In this document: positions 27,986 through 36,314 of the stretch, one piece after another | Numbering within the stretch: the stretch's first letter is position 1 | Layout of the letters: every line of letters begins with the position of its first letter | From: CAVRUD01 sp963849635 | GTDB taxonomy: Bacteria; Chloroflexota; Chloroflexia; Thermomicrobiales; UBA6265 | Assembly (NCBI GenBank): GCA_963849635.1 | Contig: CAWKIA010000024.1 | Span: 372,001-436,000 of the forward strand | Length of the DNA stretch: 64,000 nt | Direction: 5' to 3' | The notes under the pieces: model-generated | What the model was told of the DNA's origin: nothing | Databases searched by the model: none | The model's input: only the letters and a program-made list of their open reading frames with translations | Program-made: the position numbers and the translations under genes

Positions 27986-29049
27986 ATGCACACCTACCGG
28001 GCAGCACTCGTCGGGTGCGGACGGATGGGGGCATTCATCGACAACGAGGTCGCCGGCCGGGGCAGCACTATCCTGCCCTACTCCCACGCCGCCGGGTACG
28101 AGGCCTGCGCCCGCACCGACCTGGTGGCCGGCTCCGACATGCGCAGCGATGTGCTCGACAAGTTCGGCGAGCGGTACGGCGTCGCGCCGGAGCACCGCTA
28201 CACCGACTACGAGGAGCTGATCCGGACCGAGCAGCCGGAGATCCTCAGCATCGCGACCCAGCCGCATCACCGCGCGGCCGTGGCTCACTACGCGATCGAG
28301 CACGGTGTCCGAGCTCTCTACGTTGAAAACCGCTCTGCGCGTCGATGGCCGAGGCCGACGCTCTCCGTACAGCGGCCGAGCGCAACAACGTCATCGTCAA
28401 CATGGGGACGAACCGGCGCTGGGACCCTGGCTTCGCGGCGATGCGCGCGGCGATTGCCTCCGGCGACTACGGGCGGCTCGTGACCCTGGCCACATTCCAC
28501 CGGGCGACGCTGTTCAACACGGACTCCCACTGGGTCGACACGCTCCGTGTCCTGAACGGCGATGCGCCGGTCGAGTGGGTCCAGGCCTATATGGAAGATG
28601 GCGATCAGGCGATCGTCGGGGATCAGGTGATCGCCGATCCGTACACCCAGGGCACGATCGCGTTTGCCAACGGGGTGATGGCCCATCTCATCTCCACGCC
28701 GGGTGCCCCCGCCCATCATGCCTACTGCGAGAACGCCGAGATCGTCGCGGTGTCGAACGCCCAATACGAGGTGCGCCGTCCCGGTGAGGCCACCAGCACC
28801 CTGGAGTTCTCGCCGGCCAGTTCGACGCTCCGGTTGATCGAAGACCTCGTCCATGCGCTCGACACGGGTGAGCCACCGCGCGGCGGGATCGACGCCGCCT
28901 ACGCCAACACCGAGATCCTCTTCGCCCTGCTCGAATCGCACCGGCAGGGCGGGATTCGCGTGCACCTCCCGCTGGTCGATTCGCGGCTGGCATTTGAGCC
29001 GGCCAATCTGGCCCCACGCCAGCCCAAATACGCGCCCACACCAGCCTAG
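27986..29049 (+). CDS. Gfo/Idh/MocA family oxidoreductase (one frame change)
   Basis: An NAD(P)-dependent sugar or inositol oxidoreductase of about 354 residues. The Rossmann start RAALVGCGRMGAFID, TDYEELIRTEQPEILSIATQ and GVRALYVE are in the first frame. Adding one A to the A4 run at 28326-28329 gives YVEKPLCASMAEADAL and continues into the second frame (NNVIVNMGTNRRWDPGF...) to 29049. The catalytic-site EKP motif is restored only by this correction, strong evidence for an indel. AAAGGAG lies before the ATG at 27986. The next gene starts 43 bases downstream. Probably the first gene of a catabolic operon with the dehydrogenase and transporter that follow. Confidence 0.88.
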
Positions 29050-29092
29050 AATCCACGAACCGGTCCGATTTCACAGGCCGCTGGAGGCACAG

Positions 29093-30089
29093 TTGAAAAA
29101 GGTTCTGGTGGTTCGTCCCGGAGAGCTGGAGTTCGTCGATCTCCCCGAACCGGAGGTCGGGCCGGGTGATGTCCGGATTAGCGTCCGCCTGTCCGGACTC
29201 AGCTCGCGCAGTGAGATCGAGCGCTACGTGCGCAATCCGGCGGGAAAGCCGGAGGAGATCGGCTACAACGTCGTCGGCGTGATCGACGCCTGTGGCGCGG
29301 AGGTCACCAGGGTCGCGCCCGGGCGATCGCGTCTATGCGGCGGTCGGGCATGCCGACGTGGCAGTGGTCGACGCAAGCAGGGTGATCAAGATCCCCGATG
29401 AGGTCGACGATGAATCGGCCTGCTTCGCCTACCTGCCGACGCTGGGCACGCACGCTCTCCGCCTCGCCAGCTACCAACCGGGACAGTTTGTCGCGATCTC
29501 CGGTCAGGGTATCATCGGGCATACGGCAGCGTTGATGGCGCTCCACTTTGGCGCGCGGACGATCGCGATCGATCTCAGCGACGAGCGCCTGGCGCTCGCC
29601 CGGCAGGCCGGCGTTCACCTCACGATCAATCCACTCCGAGACGATGCCAAAGCGGCGGTTGCGGCGTTCTGTGGCCCGACAGGACTCGATATCGTCATCG
29701 ACACCGCGTCGTCGTGGCGTTCCTTGAGCCAATCGCTCGATCTGATCCGGCCGGGAGGCCGGGTGGTGATGCTCGGCATCATCCGTGATGCCCCGACCGA
29801 GGCGGACGCGGCAGGGTTTTTCGAGGCCTACCGGCGCAACATGCACGCCAAAGAAGCATCGATTATCGGCGCGAGCAACGACCCCAACGATCCGGACGGC
29901 TCCCTGGGCCTGCGGTTTACCCGGGAGCGCAACATAGAGGAGGTGCTGAGCCACGTCGCGACGGGATCGCTCGATCTGAAGCGGTTCATTACCCATCGCT
30001 ACCCGATCGGCGAACTCGAGAACGTCTACCGGCTTCTGCTCGACGGCGGTCAGGATCACCTGGGGGTGGTGTTTACCTGGCCGGCGTGA
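29093..30089 (+). CDS. Zinc-binding-dehydrogenase-like (MDR) oxidoreductase (one frame change)
   Basis: About 331 residues of the medium-chain dehydrogenase/reductase superfamily. The N-terminal part is KKVLVVRPGELEFVDLPEPE, with VGPGDVRISVRLSGLSSRSE. After the frame correction VAPGDRVYAAVGHADVAVV, the nucleotide-binding domain reads GQFVAISGQGIIGHTAALMA, followed by RPGGRVVMLG. The correction removes one G from the run at 29321-29323. Typical catalytic-zinc ligands are not evident, so it may be zinc-free. The TTG start at 29093 is supported by GGAGG five bases upstream. It lies within a probable operon with the oxidoreductase before it and the transporter after it. Confidence 0.85.
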
Positions 30090-30105
30090 GCGGGTGAGGG
30101 ACGAG

Positions 30106-31848
30106 ATGGACAGCAACGGCGCCGCGTCATCTGATCGCTCGGACGAACGGGAGAGGAGACCCACCGTGGTAGACGCTACCTGGCAAGACCGGCTCAATGT
30201 CACCCGCCGCATGCTGCTCAAGGGAGGAGCCGGCCTCGCCGCCGCCGCTGGTCTGGCGGGGATGCCCGGACTCCAGCGCGCGGGCGCCCAGGATGCGACG
30301 CCCAAAGAGGGCGGCACGCTGACGCTCTCGGTGTCGCAGATCACCAGCAACAGCCACATGCTGCACCTGCGCCACTACGCCGGCAGCGAGAATATCTACA
30401 CCCGCCTCTTCGCGAACGCCCGTTTGGTGACACTCGACCATGCCCGGACGACCTTCGTCGGCGCCCTGGCGGAGACCTTCGAGTTCAACGGTACGACGCT
30501 TGCCTTCAAGCTGCGGCCGAATCTGACCTGGCATGATGGTGAGCCCTTCACCGCGGCCGACGTCGATTTCACCTACCACATGATCGGCATCCCGGGGGTC
30601 GGGACCACGCTCTTCGGGGCATCCTTCAACGACGCGGTCGTCGGGATGAAGGAGTACGTCGAGGGCACGACCGAGCGGATCAGCGGCTTGACGGTGGTCG
30701 ACGACATGACCGTCAACTTCGAGCTGTTCGAGGGGATCAACCAGACCTCGGTGCTCTCCCTCTTCAACCAGATCTGCATCGCGCCGAACCACGTCCTGAG
30801 CCAGTACCTGAATCGCGACACCGGCGCGACGCATTCTGGAGAGCCCGTGGGCAACGACGGCCGAGCATATCGGCCTCGGCCCCTTCCGGGTGATCGAGTA
30901 CGTGGCCGATCAGTACATCCGCTACGAGCCGTTCGAGAACTACTACAAGGGCAAGCCGCTCCTGGGCGAGCTGGTCTACCGCTCGTTCGCCGATGCGACC
31001 ACGAATGCCGCGGCGCTCCAGAACCGCGAGGTCGATGTGGCCAGGTTGCCTGTGGCCGAGTACGCCCGGTTCCAGGACCTCGACTTCCTGACGTTCAACG
31101 AAGCGAAGTCGCCCAGCTACCAGGGCACCCCGTTCAATGCCCGCCAGCCGTACCTGAACAAGGATGTCCGCCAGGCGCTGATGCACGCGATCGACCGCGA
31201 GGCGATGCGGGAGGTGCTCTACTCAGGCGCGGTCGAAATCGTGCACACGCCGTTCGAGTTCCCGGGGTTCCGGAAAGCCCGAACCTGAAGAAGTACGAGT
31301 ACGATCCCGAGAAGGCGAAGGCGCTGCTCGAATCGGGCGGGTGGGAACCGGACCGGGTGCTGCGCTGGGCGGTCGGGCAGGTCCCGGCGGATGAGGCCGG
31401 GCTGGCCTACTACGCGGCGATCAACGGATACTGGGAAGAGGTCGGGGTAAAGGCGGACTTCCAGGTCTTCGGGCAGGACTCGACCGTGCTCTGGGGCCCG
31501 GACTGGGACTTCGATCTCTACCCGAGCTCCTACCCGATCGGCCTGCCGGAGGCGATTGCGGTCCACTTCGATCCGCGCCGCGCGAGCTACGTCTCCTCTG
31601 GCTTCGACACGCCGGAGTTCGTGGCGCTCTGGGACCAGTCATACCGCGAGCACCCGACGGAGGAGATGACGTCCATCATCCACCAGCTTCAGGAGTTCAT
31701 GGCGGAGGAGGCCCTGGGCCTGATGATCGTCCGCTCGCCTGATATCTGGGGGATCGACAAGCGCGTTCACGAACTCGTCCCGAACTACTTCCCCTACGAG
31801 TACGATCTGTACGACTGGGAGCTGGAGAAGGTCTGGGTCGACGAGTAG
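30106..31848 (+). CDS. ABC transporter substrate-binding protein, family 5 (two frame changes)
   Basis: A periplasmic-type binding protein of about 580 residues. The N-terminus carries a Tat-like signal, VTRRMLLKGGAGLAAAAGLA. The mature part has EGGTLTLSVSQITSN, LKLRPNLTWHDGEPFTAADV (the family-5 signature region) and, in the second frame, GLGPFRVIEYVADQYIRYEP and YLNKDVRQALMHAIDREAMR. The first frame then resumes with YDPEKAKALLESGGWEPD. One frame change is near 30855; the other is a G4 run (31264-31267) short by one, which gives EFPGVPESPNLKKY. It is followed by two Dpp/Opp-type permeases. The ligand may be a peptide, but family 5 also binds sugars and other solutes. Confidence 0.88.
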   Translation: MDSNGAASSDRSDERERRPTVVDATWQDRLNVTRRMLLKGGAGLAAAAGLAGMPGLQRAGAQDATPKEGGTLTLSVSQITSNSHMLHLRHYAGSENIYTRLFANARLVTLDHARTTFVGALAETFEFNGTTLAFKLRPNLTWHDGEPFTAADVDFTYHMIGIPGVGTTLFGASFNDAVVGMKEYVEGTTERISGLTVVDDMTVNFELFEGINQTSVLSLFNQICIAPNHVLSQYLNRDTGATHSGEPVGNDGRAYRPRPLPGDRVRGRSVHPLRAVRELLQGQAAPGRAGLPLVRRCDHECRGAPEPRGRCGQVACGRVRPVPGPRLPDVQRSEVAQLPGHPVQCPPAVPEQGCPPGADARDRPRGDAGGALLRRGRNRAHAVRVPGVPESPNLKKYEYDPEKAKALLESGGWEPDRVLRWAVGQVPADEAGLAYYAAINGYWEEVGVKADFQVFGQDSTVLWGPDWDFDLYPSSYPIGLPEAIAVHFDPRRASYVSSGFDTPEFVALWDQSYREHPTEEMTSIIHQLQEFMAEEALGLMIVRSPDIWGIDKRVHELVPNYFPYEYDLYDWELEKVWVDE

Positions 31849-31928
31849 CGGGCCGTTCGTCCCGGATGGTCCCAGGCGACACGGCTCACCGCCACCCGGG
31901 GCGAATGCGGAGCGCCGTGGTCACGTTT

Positions 31929-32058
31929 CCCGGGGTTTCAACCCCGGGCTCAACCGACGAAGCCCCTCCGGGGTTGATCGCGTACGCGCCGCGCCGCGCC
32001 CGCCCCGGCCCAGTCCCGTAGGGACTTCGTAGGTTCAGCGCCAGGTTTCAACCTGGCG
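31929..32058. repeat. Pair of GGTTTCAACC hairpin elements
   Basis: Two 20-base palindromes with the same TC loop and GTT/AAC closing pairs: 31929-31948 (arms CCCGGGGTT/AACCCCGGG) and 32039-32058 (arms CGCCAGGTT/AACCTGGCG). The differing outer arms with a conserved core suggest a dispersed REP-like family. Confidence 0.55.
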
Positions 32059-32067
32059 TCCGAGGGC

Positions 32068-32098
32068 GCCCCCTCCTCGCTCCAGAAGAGGAGGGGGC
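32068..32098 (+). promoter_or_regulatory. Hairpin between binding-protein and permease genes
   Basis: A perfect 11-bp stem GCCCCCTCCTC / GAGGAGGGGGC with a 9-nt loop, ending 11 bases before the permease start. No T tract, so it may be an attenuator or an mRNA-stabilising element that sets the binding-protein to permease ratio. Confidence 0.5.
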
Positions 32099-32109
32099 CC
32101 CAGGGGGTC

Positions 32110-33072
32110 ATGCCGGTGCGCCAGTATCTGACACGCCGCATCTTGCTGATTCCGGTGCTCGTGATCGGGATCACGCTGCTCGATTTCGTTTTCATCAATC
32201 TGACGCCGGGCGATCCGGTGACGGCGATCGTCAATCCGAACGAGCTGGTTGGCCTGGATCCAGCGGCGGTCGAGGCGCGCCGCGAAGCGCTGGGGCTGAA
32301 CAAGCCGATCCTGGTGCGCTATGGGATCTGGCTGAAGGAGATGGCGACCGGGAATCTTGGCTACTCGATGGTCAAGTCGCAACCGGTGGCGACCCTGCTG
32401 TGGACTGGTTTGAAGAACACCGTCGTGTTGATGACGCTCTCGCTCCTCATCAGCGCGATCGTGGGCGTTGTGTTTGGAATTCTGTCGGCGCTGCGTCCGC
32501 ATTCGTGGGTTGACTACGTCCTGACGACCTTCGCCTTTGTCGGGGTCGGGATGCCGAGCTTTTTCTTCGCGCTGATTTTGATCTTGTTCGGCTCGCTCAA
32601 GTTTGGCTGGTTTCCGACGTCGGGCCTTCTCACGCCGGGCGACGGCTCGATCCCCGATCGGGCGCAGTACATGGTTCTACCGCTAATCGCACTGTCGATT
32701 AATGGGTCAGGCAGCATCATGCGCTACATGCGCTCCGGCCTGATCGAGGTCATGCACGAGGACTACGTCACCACAGCGCGGGCGAAGGGGCTGAAGGCAT
32801 CGGCGGTGGTGCTGGGCCATGCGGTGCGGAATGCGCTCCTCCCGATCGTGACCATCCTCGGCCTGCATATCCCGGCGCTGTTTAGCGGTGCGGTGATCGT
32901 CGAGACGATTTTCAGCATTCCCGGCATCGGCATGGCCCTGGTGAGCGCGATGAACACCAAGGATTACCCGGTCATCATGGGGGGCATCCTCATGACCGGT
33001 GTGCTCGTGCTCGTCAGCAGCCTGCTGGCCGATATTGCCTACGCCTTCGTCGATCCGCGGATCCGCTATTAG
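32110..33072 (+). CDS. ABC transporter permease (DppB/OppB type)
   Basis: A 320-residue inner-membrane permease. It opens QYLTRRILLIPVLVIGITLL, typical of DppB. The conserved FVFINLTPGDPV, GNLGYSMVKSQPV, and the EAA loop (DYVTTARAKGLKASAVVLGH, then NALLPIVTILG) all match. About six membrane helices; it ends YAFVDPRIRY. It starts 260 bases after the binding-protein stop, across a hairpin region, and is followed by the DppC-type permease. No ATPase genes (DppD/DppF) follow, so the ATPase must be encoded elsewhere. Confidence 0.95.
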   Translation: MPVRQYLTRRILLIPVLVIGITLLDFVFINLTPGDPVTAIVNPNELVGLDPAAVEARREALGLNKPILVRYGIWLKEMATGNLGYSMVKSQPVATLLWTGLKNTVVLMTLSLLISAIVGVVFGILSALRPHSWVDYVLTTFAFVGVGMPSFFFALILILFGSLKFGWFPTSGLLTPGDGSIPDRAQYMVLPLIALSINGSGSIMRYMRSGLIEVMHEDYVTTARAKGLKASAVVLGHAVRNALLPIVTILGLHIPALFSGAVIVETIFSIPGIGMALVSAMNTKDYPVIMGGILMTGVLVLVSSLLADIAYAFVDPRIRY

Positions 33073-33091
33073 CACCGGGGAGAGCGTCGGG

Positions 33092-33997
33092 ATGGAGGTG
33101 ACGATCAAGGCCCCGGCCCAGGCCATGCCGGCGCTCGCCCATGCGACCGTGCGCAAGGGACCGACCTTCTGGTTGCGCTTTCGGCGCCACAAGCTGGCGG
33201 TGGCGGGGCTGGCGTTCATGACACTCCTCGTTTTCGTCGCGGTCGCGGCGCCTATTCTCGGCACCCAGGACCCCACCAAGACGAGCCTCTCGGCGTCGCT
33301 CGAGTCGCCGAGCCGCGACCATTTTCTGGGGACCGATCTGACGGGCCGCGATATCTGGAGCCGGCTGGCATATGCGTCCCGGGTCTCGCTCACAGCCGGC
33401 GTTTGCGCAACTGCTATCGCGGTGCTGATCGCGCTGGCGCTCGGCACGCTCTCCGGCTTCTACGGCGGGCTGGTCGATATGGTGATCATGCGCTTCACCG
33501 ACGTGATCATGTGCGTCCCCAGCCTGGTGATCGTGATGGCCCTGGTGGCGGTCCTTGGACCCGGCCTGTTGAACATCGTGATCGCGATCGGGGTGCTGGA
33601 ATGGACCGGCTCGACCCGGCTGCTGCGGGCCCAGATCCTGGCGGTGCGGGAGCGGGAATACGTGATCGCCGGGCGGTGCATGGGCGCATCCGACAGCAGG
33701 ATCATGCTGCGGCACATCCTCCCCAATGCGTTTGCGCCGGTGCTGGTCGCAGCCACCCTGCTGGTCGCCAGCGCGATCCTCACCGAAGCGTCCCTGAGCT
33801 TCCTGGGCTTCGGTATCCTGCCGCCGACATCGAGCTGGGGGGAGATGCTGAATGGAGCACGTTCGCTGACCCGGTTGCAGGAGAACCCCTGGATCTGGCT
33901 GCCGCCCGGCCTGGCGATCTTGCTGACGGTGCTGGCGATCAACTTCATCGGTGATGGGTTGAGGGACAGCCTCGATCCAAGGCAAAAGGAGAAGTAA
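33092..33997 (+). CDS. ABC transporter permease (DppC/OppC type)
   Basis: A 301-residue permease. The DppC N-terminal pattern is present (WLRFRRHKLAVAGLAFMTLL), then HFLGTDLTGRDIWSRLAYAS, LSGFYGGLVDMVIMRFTDVI, the EAA loop (EYVIAGRCMGASDSRIMLRH, then ILPNAFAPVL), SFLGFGILPPTSSWGEML and the C-terminal FIGDGLRDSLDPR. The start is the ATG at 33092, 20 bases past the DppB stop. It pairs with DppB. The next gene, an oxidoreductase, begins only 5 bases downstream, so transport and oxidation are in one operon. Confidence 0.95.
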   Translation: MEVTIKAPAQAMPALAHATVRKGPTFWLRFRRHKLAVAGLAFMTLLVFVAVAAPILGTQDPTKTSLSASLESPSRDHFLGTDLTGRDIWSRLAYASRVSLTAGVCATAIAVLIALALGTLSGFYGGLVDMVIMRFTDVIMCVPSLVIVMALVAVLGPGLLNIVIAIGVLEWTGSTRLLRAQILAVREREYVIAGRCMGASDSRIMLRHILPNAFAPVLVAATLLVASAILTEASLSFLGFGILPPTSSWGEMLNGARSLTRLQENPWIWLPPGLAILLTVLAINFIGDGLRDSLDPRQKEK

Positions 33998-34002
33998 CCG
34001 TC

Positions 34003-35100
34003 GTGACCGCATCGAACCGCTATCGTGTGGCGATCATCGGCACGGGCCGCATGGGCGGCCTGATCGAAGACGAGATCCCCGTCGGGAGCTGGTCGAAGCC
34101 GTACGGGCATTTTCCGGCCTACGCGGCGATCCCGGAGACGACGGTGGTCGCGGTCGCGAACCGGGGCGAGGAGCGGCTGGAGCGTTTTTCGAAGCGCTTC
34201 GGCATCGACAACACGTATCTCGATTACCGGGAGATGATCCTCAAAGAGAAGCCGGACATCGTCAGCATCACGACGCCGTCGCTGGCCCGGGCCGAGCCGA
34301 TCATCTTCTGCGCCGAAAATGGTGTGCGCGGGATCTTTGCGGAGAAGGGGCTGTGCGCCTCGCTGGAGGAGGCGGACCGGGTCGCCGAGGCGGTCAGGCG
34401 ACATAACGTCGCATTCAACTGGGGGGCGCTGCGGCGGCATAACGACGGGTTCAAGAAGATCAGCGCGGCGATAGGCGAGGGCGCCATCGGGGAGCCGCGG
34501 TTTGCGGTGATGTCGTTCTCCTCCGACCTGATCAAGCACCATCCGCACTCGCTCGATCTGGTCGAGATGATGCTCGGTGACCCCAAGCCGCTCTGGGTGG
34601 AAGGGAATCTGGTCGAGGCGGGGGATGAGTTCGCGCCGGACCGGCCGCTGCCGACGTTTGACAAGGATGGACACAGGTTCGTGCCGCCGCCCGGCAAGGA
34701 GATCGGCGATCCCTGGGTAGGGACGTACCGGGTGAAGTACGAGGGTGGCGCGGAGGGACACTACGTCCCGGTGCCGGGCGCCTTCGAGATCGACGTGATC
34801 GGTACGGACGGACGGGCGCTAGCCTGGGACAACGGGGGCCTGTTCACCATTCGGCGATACAACCGCAAGTCGGGCCAAGTCGAGACGACGACGTACCAGC
34901 CCCAGGGCGAAAGCCCGACGATGTGCGTGATCCGGGACATCATCCGCGAGATGGAGACGGGCGAGCGCACGGCCGGCAACATCGACCGGACCATGCAGGC
35001 GGTCGAGACGCAATTCGCGCTGGCGCATTCCCACCTCCAAGGCGGTGCGCGCGTCGAGATCCCGGTGGCCGATCGTTCGCTCTACATCCCGGGCGGATGA
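34003..35100 (+). CDS. Gfo/Idh/MocA family oxidoreductase
   Basis: An intact 365-residue NAD(P)-dependent oxidoreductase. The Rossmann motif VAIIGTGRMGGLIEDE, FGIDNTYLDYREMI and IFAEKGLCASLEEADRV are the family markers; the usual EKP is EKG here, keeping the lysine. The C-terminal half has FEIDVIGTDGRALAWDN and GNIDRTMQAVETQFALAHSH. The N-terminal GRMGGLIEDE resembles GRMGAFIDNE of the gene at 27986, so the two are close relatives. The GTG start at 34003 has AAAGGAG upstream and lies 5 bases after the permease stop. It probably acts on the transported compound or its product. Confidence 0.93.
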   Translation: MTASNRYRVAIIGTGRMGGLIEDEIPVGSWSKPYGHFPAYAAIPETTVVAVANRGEERLERFSKRFGIDNTYLDYREMILKEKPDIVSITTPSLARAEPIIFCAENGVRGIFAEKGLCASLEEADRVAEAVRRHNVAFNWGALRRHNDGFKKISAAIGEGAIGEPRFAVMSFSSDLIKHHPHSLDLVEMMLGDPKPLWVEGNLVEAGDEFAPDRPLPTFDKDGHRFVPPPGKEIGDPWVGTYRVKYEGGAEGHYVPVPGAFEIDVIGTDGRALAWDNGGLFTIRRYNRKSGQVETTTYQPQGESPTMCVIRDIIREMETGERTAGNIDRTMQAVETQFALAHSHLQGGARVEIPVADRSLYIPGG

Positions 35101-35118
35101 CGCAGGAGAGACTTCCTC

Positions 35119-36172
35119 GTGACCAAACTACGGGTTGCCCAGATCGGCGTCGCGGCGATCCACGCCCCGATGTACCGCGACAGCCTTGTCTACCTCGGGG
35201 ATGAGGTCGAGATCGTCGGGTTTTTCGATCCCGAGCCGGAGTCCGAGGCCGTCCAGTCGAAGCTCAAGCCCGATGTCGCCCATGTGCCCTTCTACGCCAC
35301 GGTCGACGAACTGTTGGAGCGGGCCAAGCCGGATGCGGTGATGGTCTCCGGGTTTTGCCGGGATATGCCGGGTTGGCTGCTCCAGGCGGCCGAGGCCGGG
35401 GTGCACGTCTGGGTGGACAAGCCGTTTGCGGTCCACTCAGAGCAACTTGTTCCGGTGAAGGATGCGATTGAGCGCAACAACCTCGCCTTCTCCTGCGGCT
35501 ACTCCTGGCGGTTCGACCCGACCAGCCGGCTCATCAAAGAGACGTACGATGCCGGGCTGCTCGGGCGGGGGTTTGCGATCGAGATCCGCTACTTCGGCGG
35601 GAATTTGCTCGGGAGCGACCTCAGCCACTGGAGATTCGATCCGGCCCTGAGCGGCGGCGGCATTCTCAACTGGCTCGGCTGCCACTGGGTCGATCTGATG
35701 CGCTTCTGGACCGGCGCCGAGGTGACAGGCGTGACGGGCGATCGAGGCCAACGTGAGCGGCGTGCCGGTCGAGGTCGAGGACGCCGCGCTGGTCTCCCTG
35801 ACGTTTGCCAACGGGATGATCGGCAGCCTGAGCATCGGCAACCTGCTGCCGACCGGATCGGAGAACACCTTCCGGCTGTTCGGGTCGCAGGGATCGGTGA
35901 GCTGGGCGCCGGTCGACGAGCGCTGCACAGTCGTCAGCACCCATCCGGCGTGGGAGGCGGCGCCACGGCGAGTGTTCGAGATTCCGAGGGCCAAGCTGCC
36001 CGGGTACGGCGGTGCGGGGGCGGCGCTGCTGCGGGCCTTCTTCGGTGCGATCCGCGGTGAGGGGCCGAGCGGGTTCGTCATCGACGACGCGATCACCTCG
36101 TTGCGGATCATCGAGGCCGCGCACGAATCGGCGAGGACGGGTCGTATCGTTAGGCTTTCGCCGGGGGCGTAA
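35119..36172 (+). CDS. Gfo/Idh/MocA family oxidoreductase (one frame change)
   Basis: A protein of about 350 residues. The N-terminus KLRVAQIGVAAIHAPMYRDS is followed by the family motif VWVDKPFAVHSEQL (DKP in place of EKP) and SCGYSWRFDPTSRLIKETYD. Removing one G from the run at 35736-35738 joins GAEVTGVTAIEANVSGVPVE to the second frame (DAALVSLTFANGMIGSLSIG), which runs to 36172. The GTG start at 35119 has GGAGAG upstream, and the gap to the preceding oxidoreductase is 18 bases. It is the last gene of the long catabolic operon that begins at 27986. Confidence 0.88.
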
Positions 36173-36314
36173 CCGGCACCGCTATGCAGCTTTGCCGTGG
36201 TTCCTCATGCCTGCGTCGACGGCACCCGCCGGCGCGGGGAGGCCCCAATGGACAAATCGACGCCTCCATGGACAATGGACAGGGGACAGTACGCAGTCCC
36301 GGGAGGCGGTCACG

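Noticed and set aside
28320..28335. Programmed frameshifting in the oxidoreductases and transporters
   Set aside because: The shifts occur at unrelated short homopolymers in many unrelated genes and in both directions; no shared slippery site or stimulatory structure.
31929..32058. Hairpins as a riboswitch upstream of the permease genes
   Set aside because: Simple palindromes with 2-nt loops and no conserved multi-helix core; a REP-like element or attenuator is simpler.
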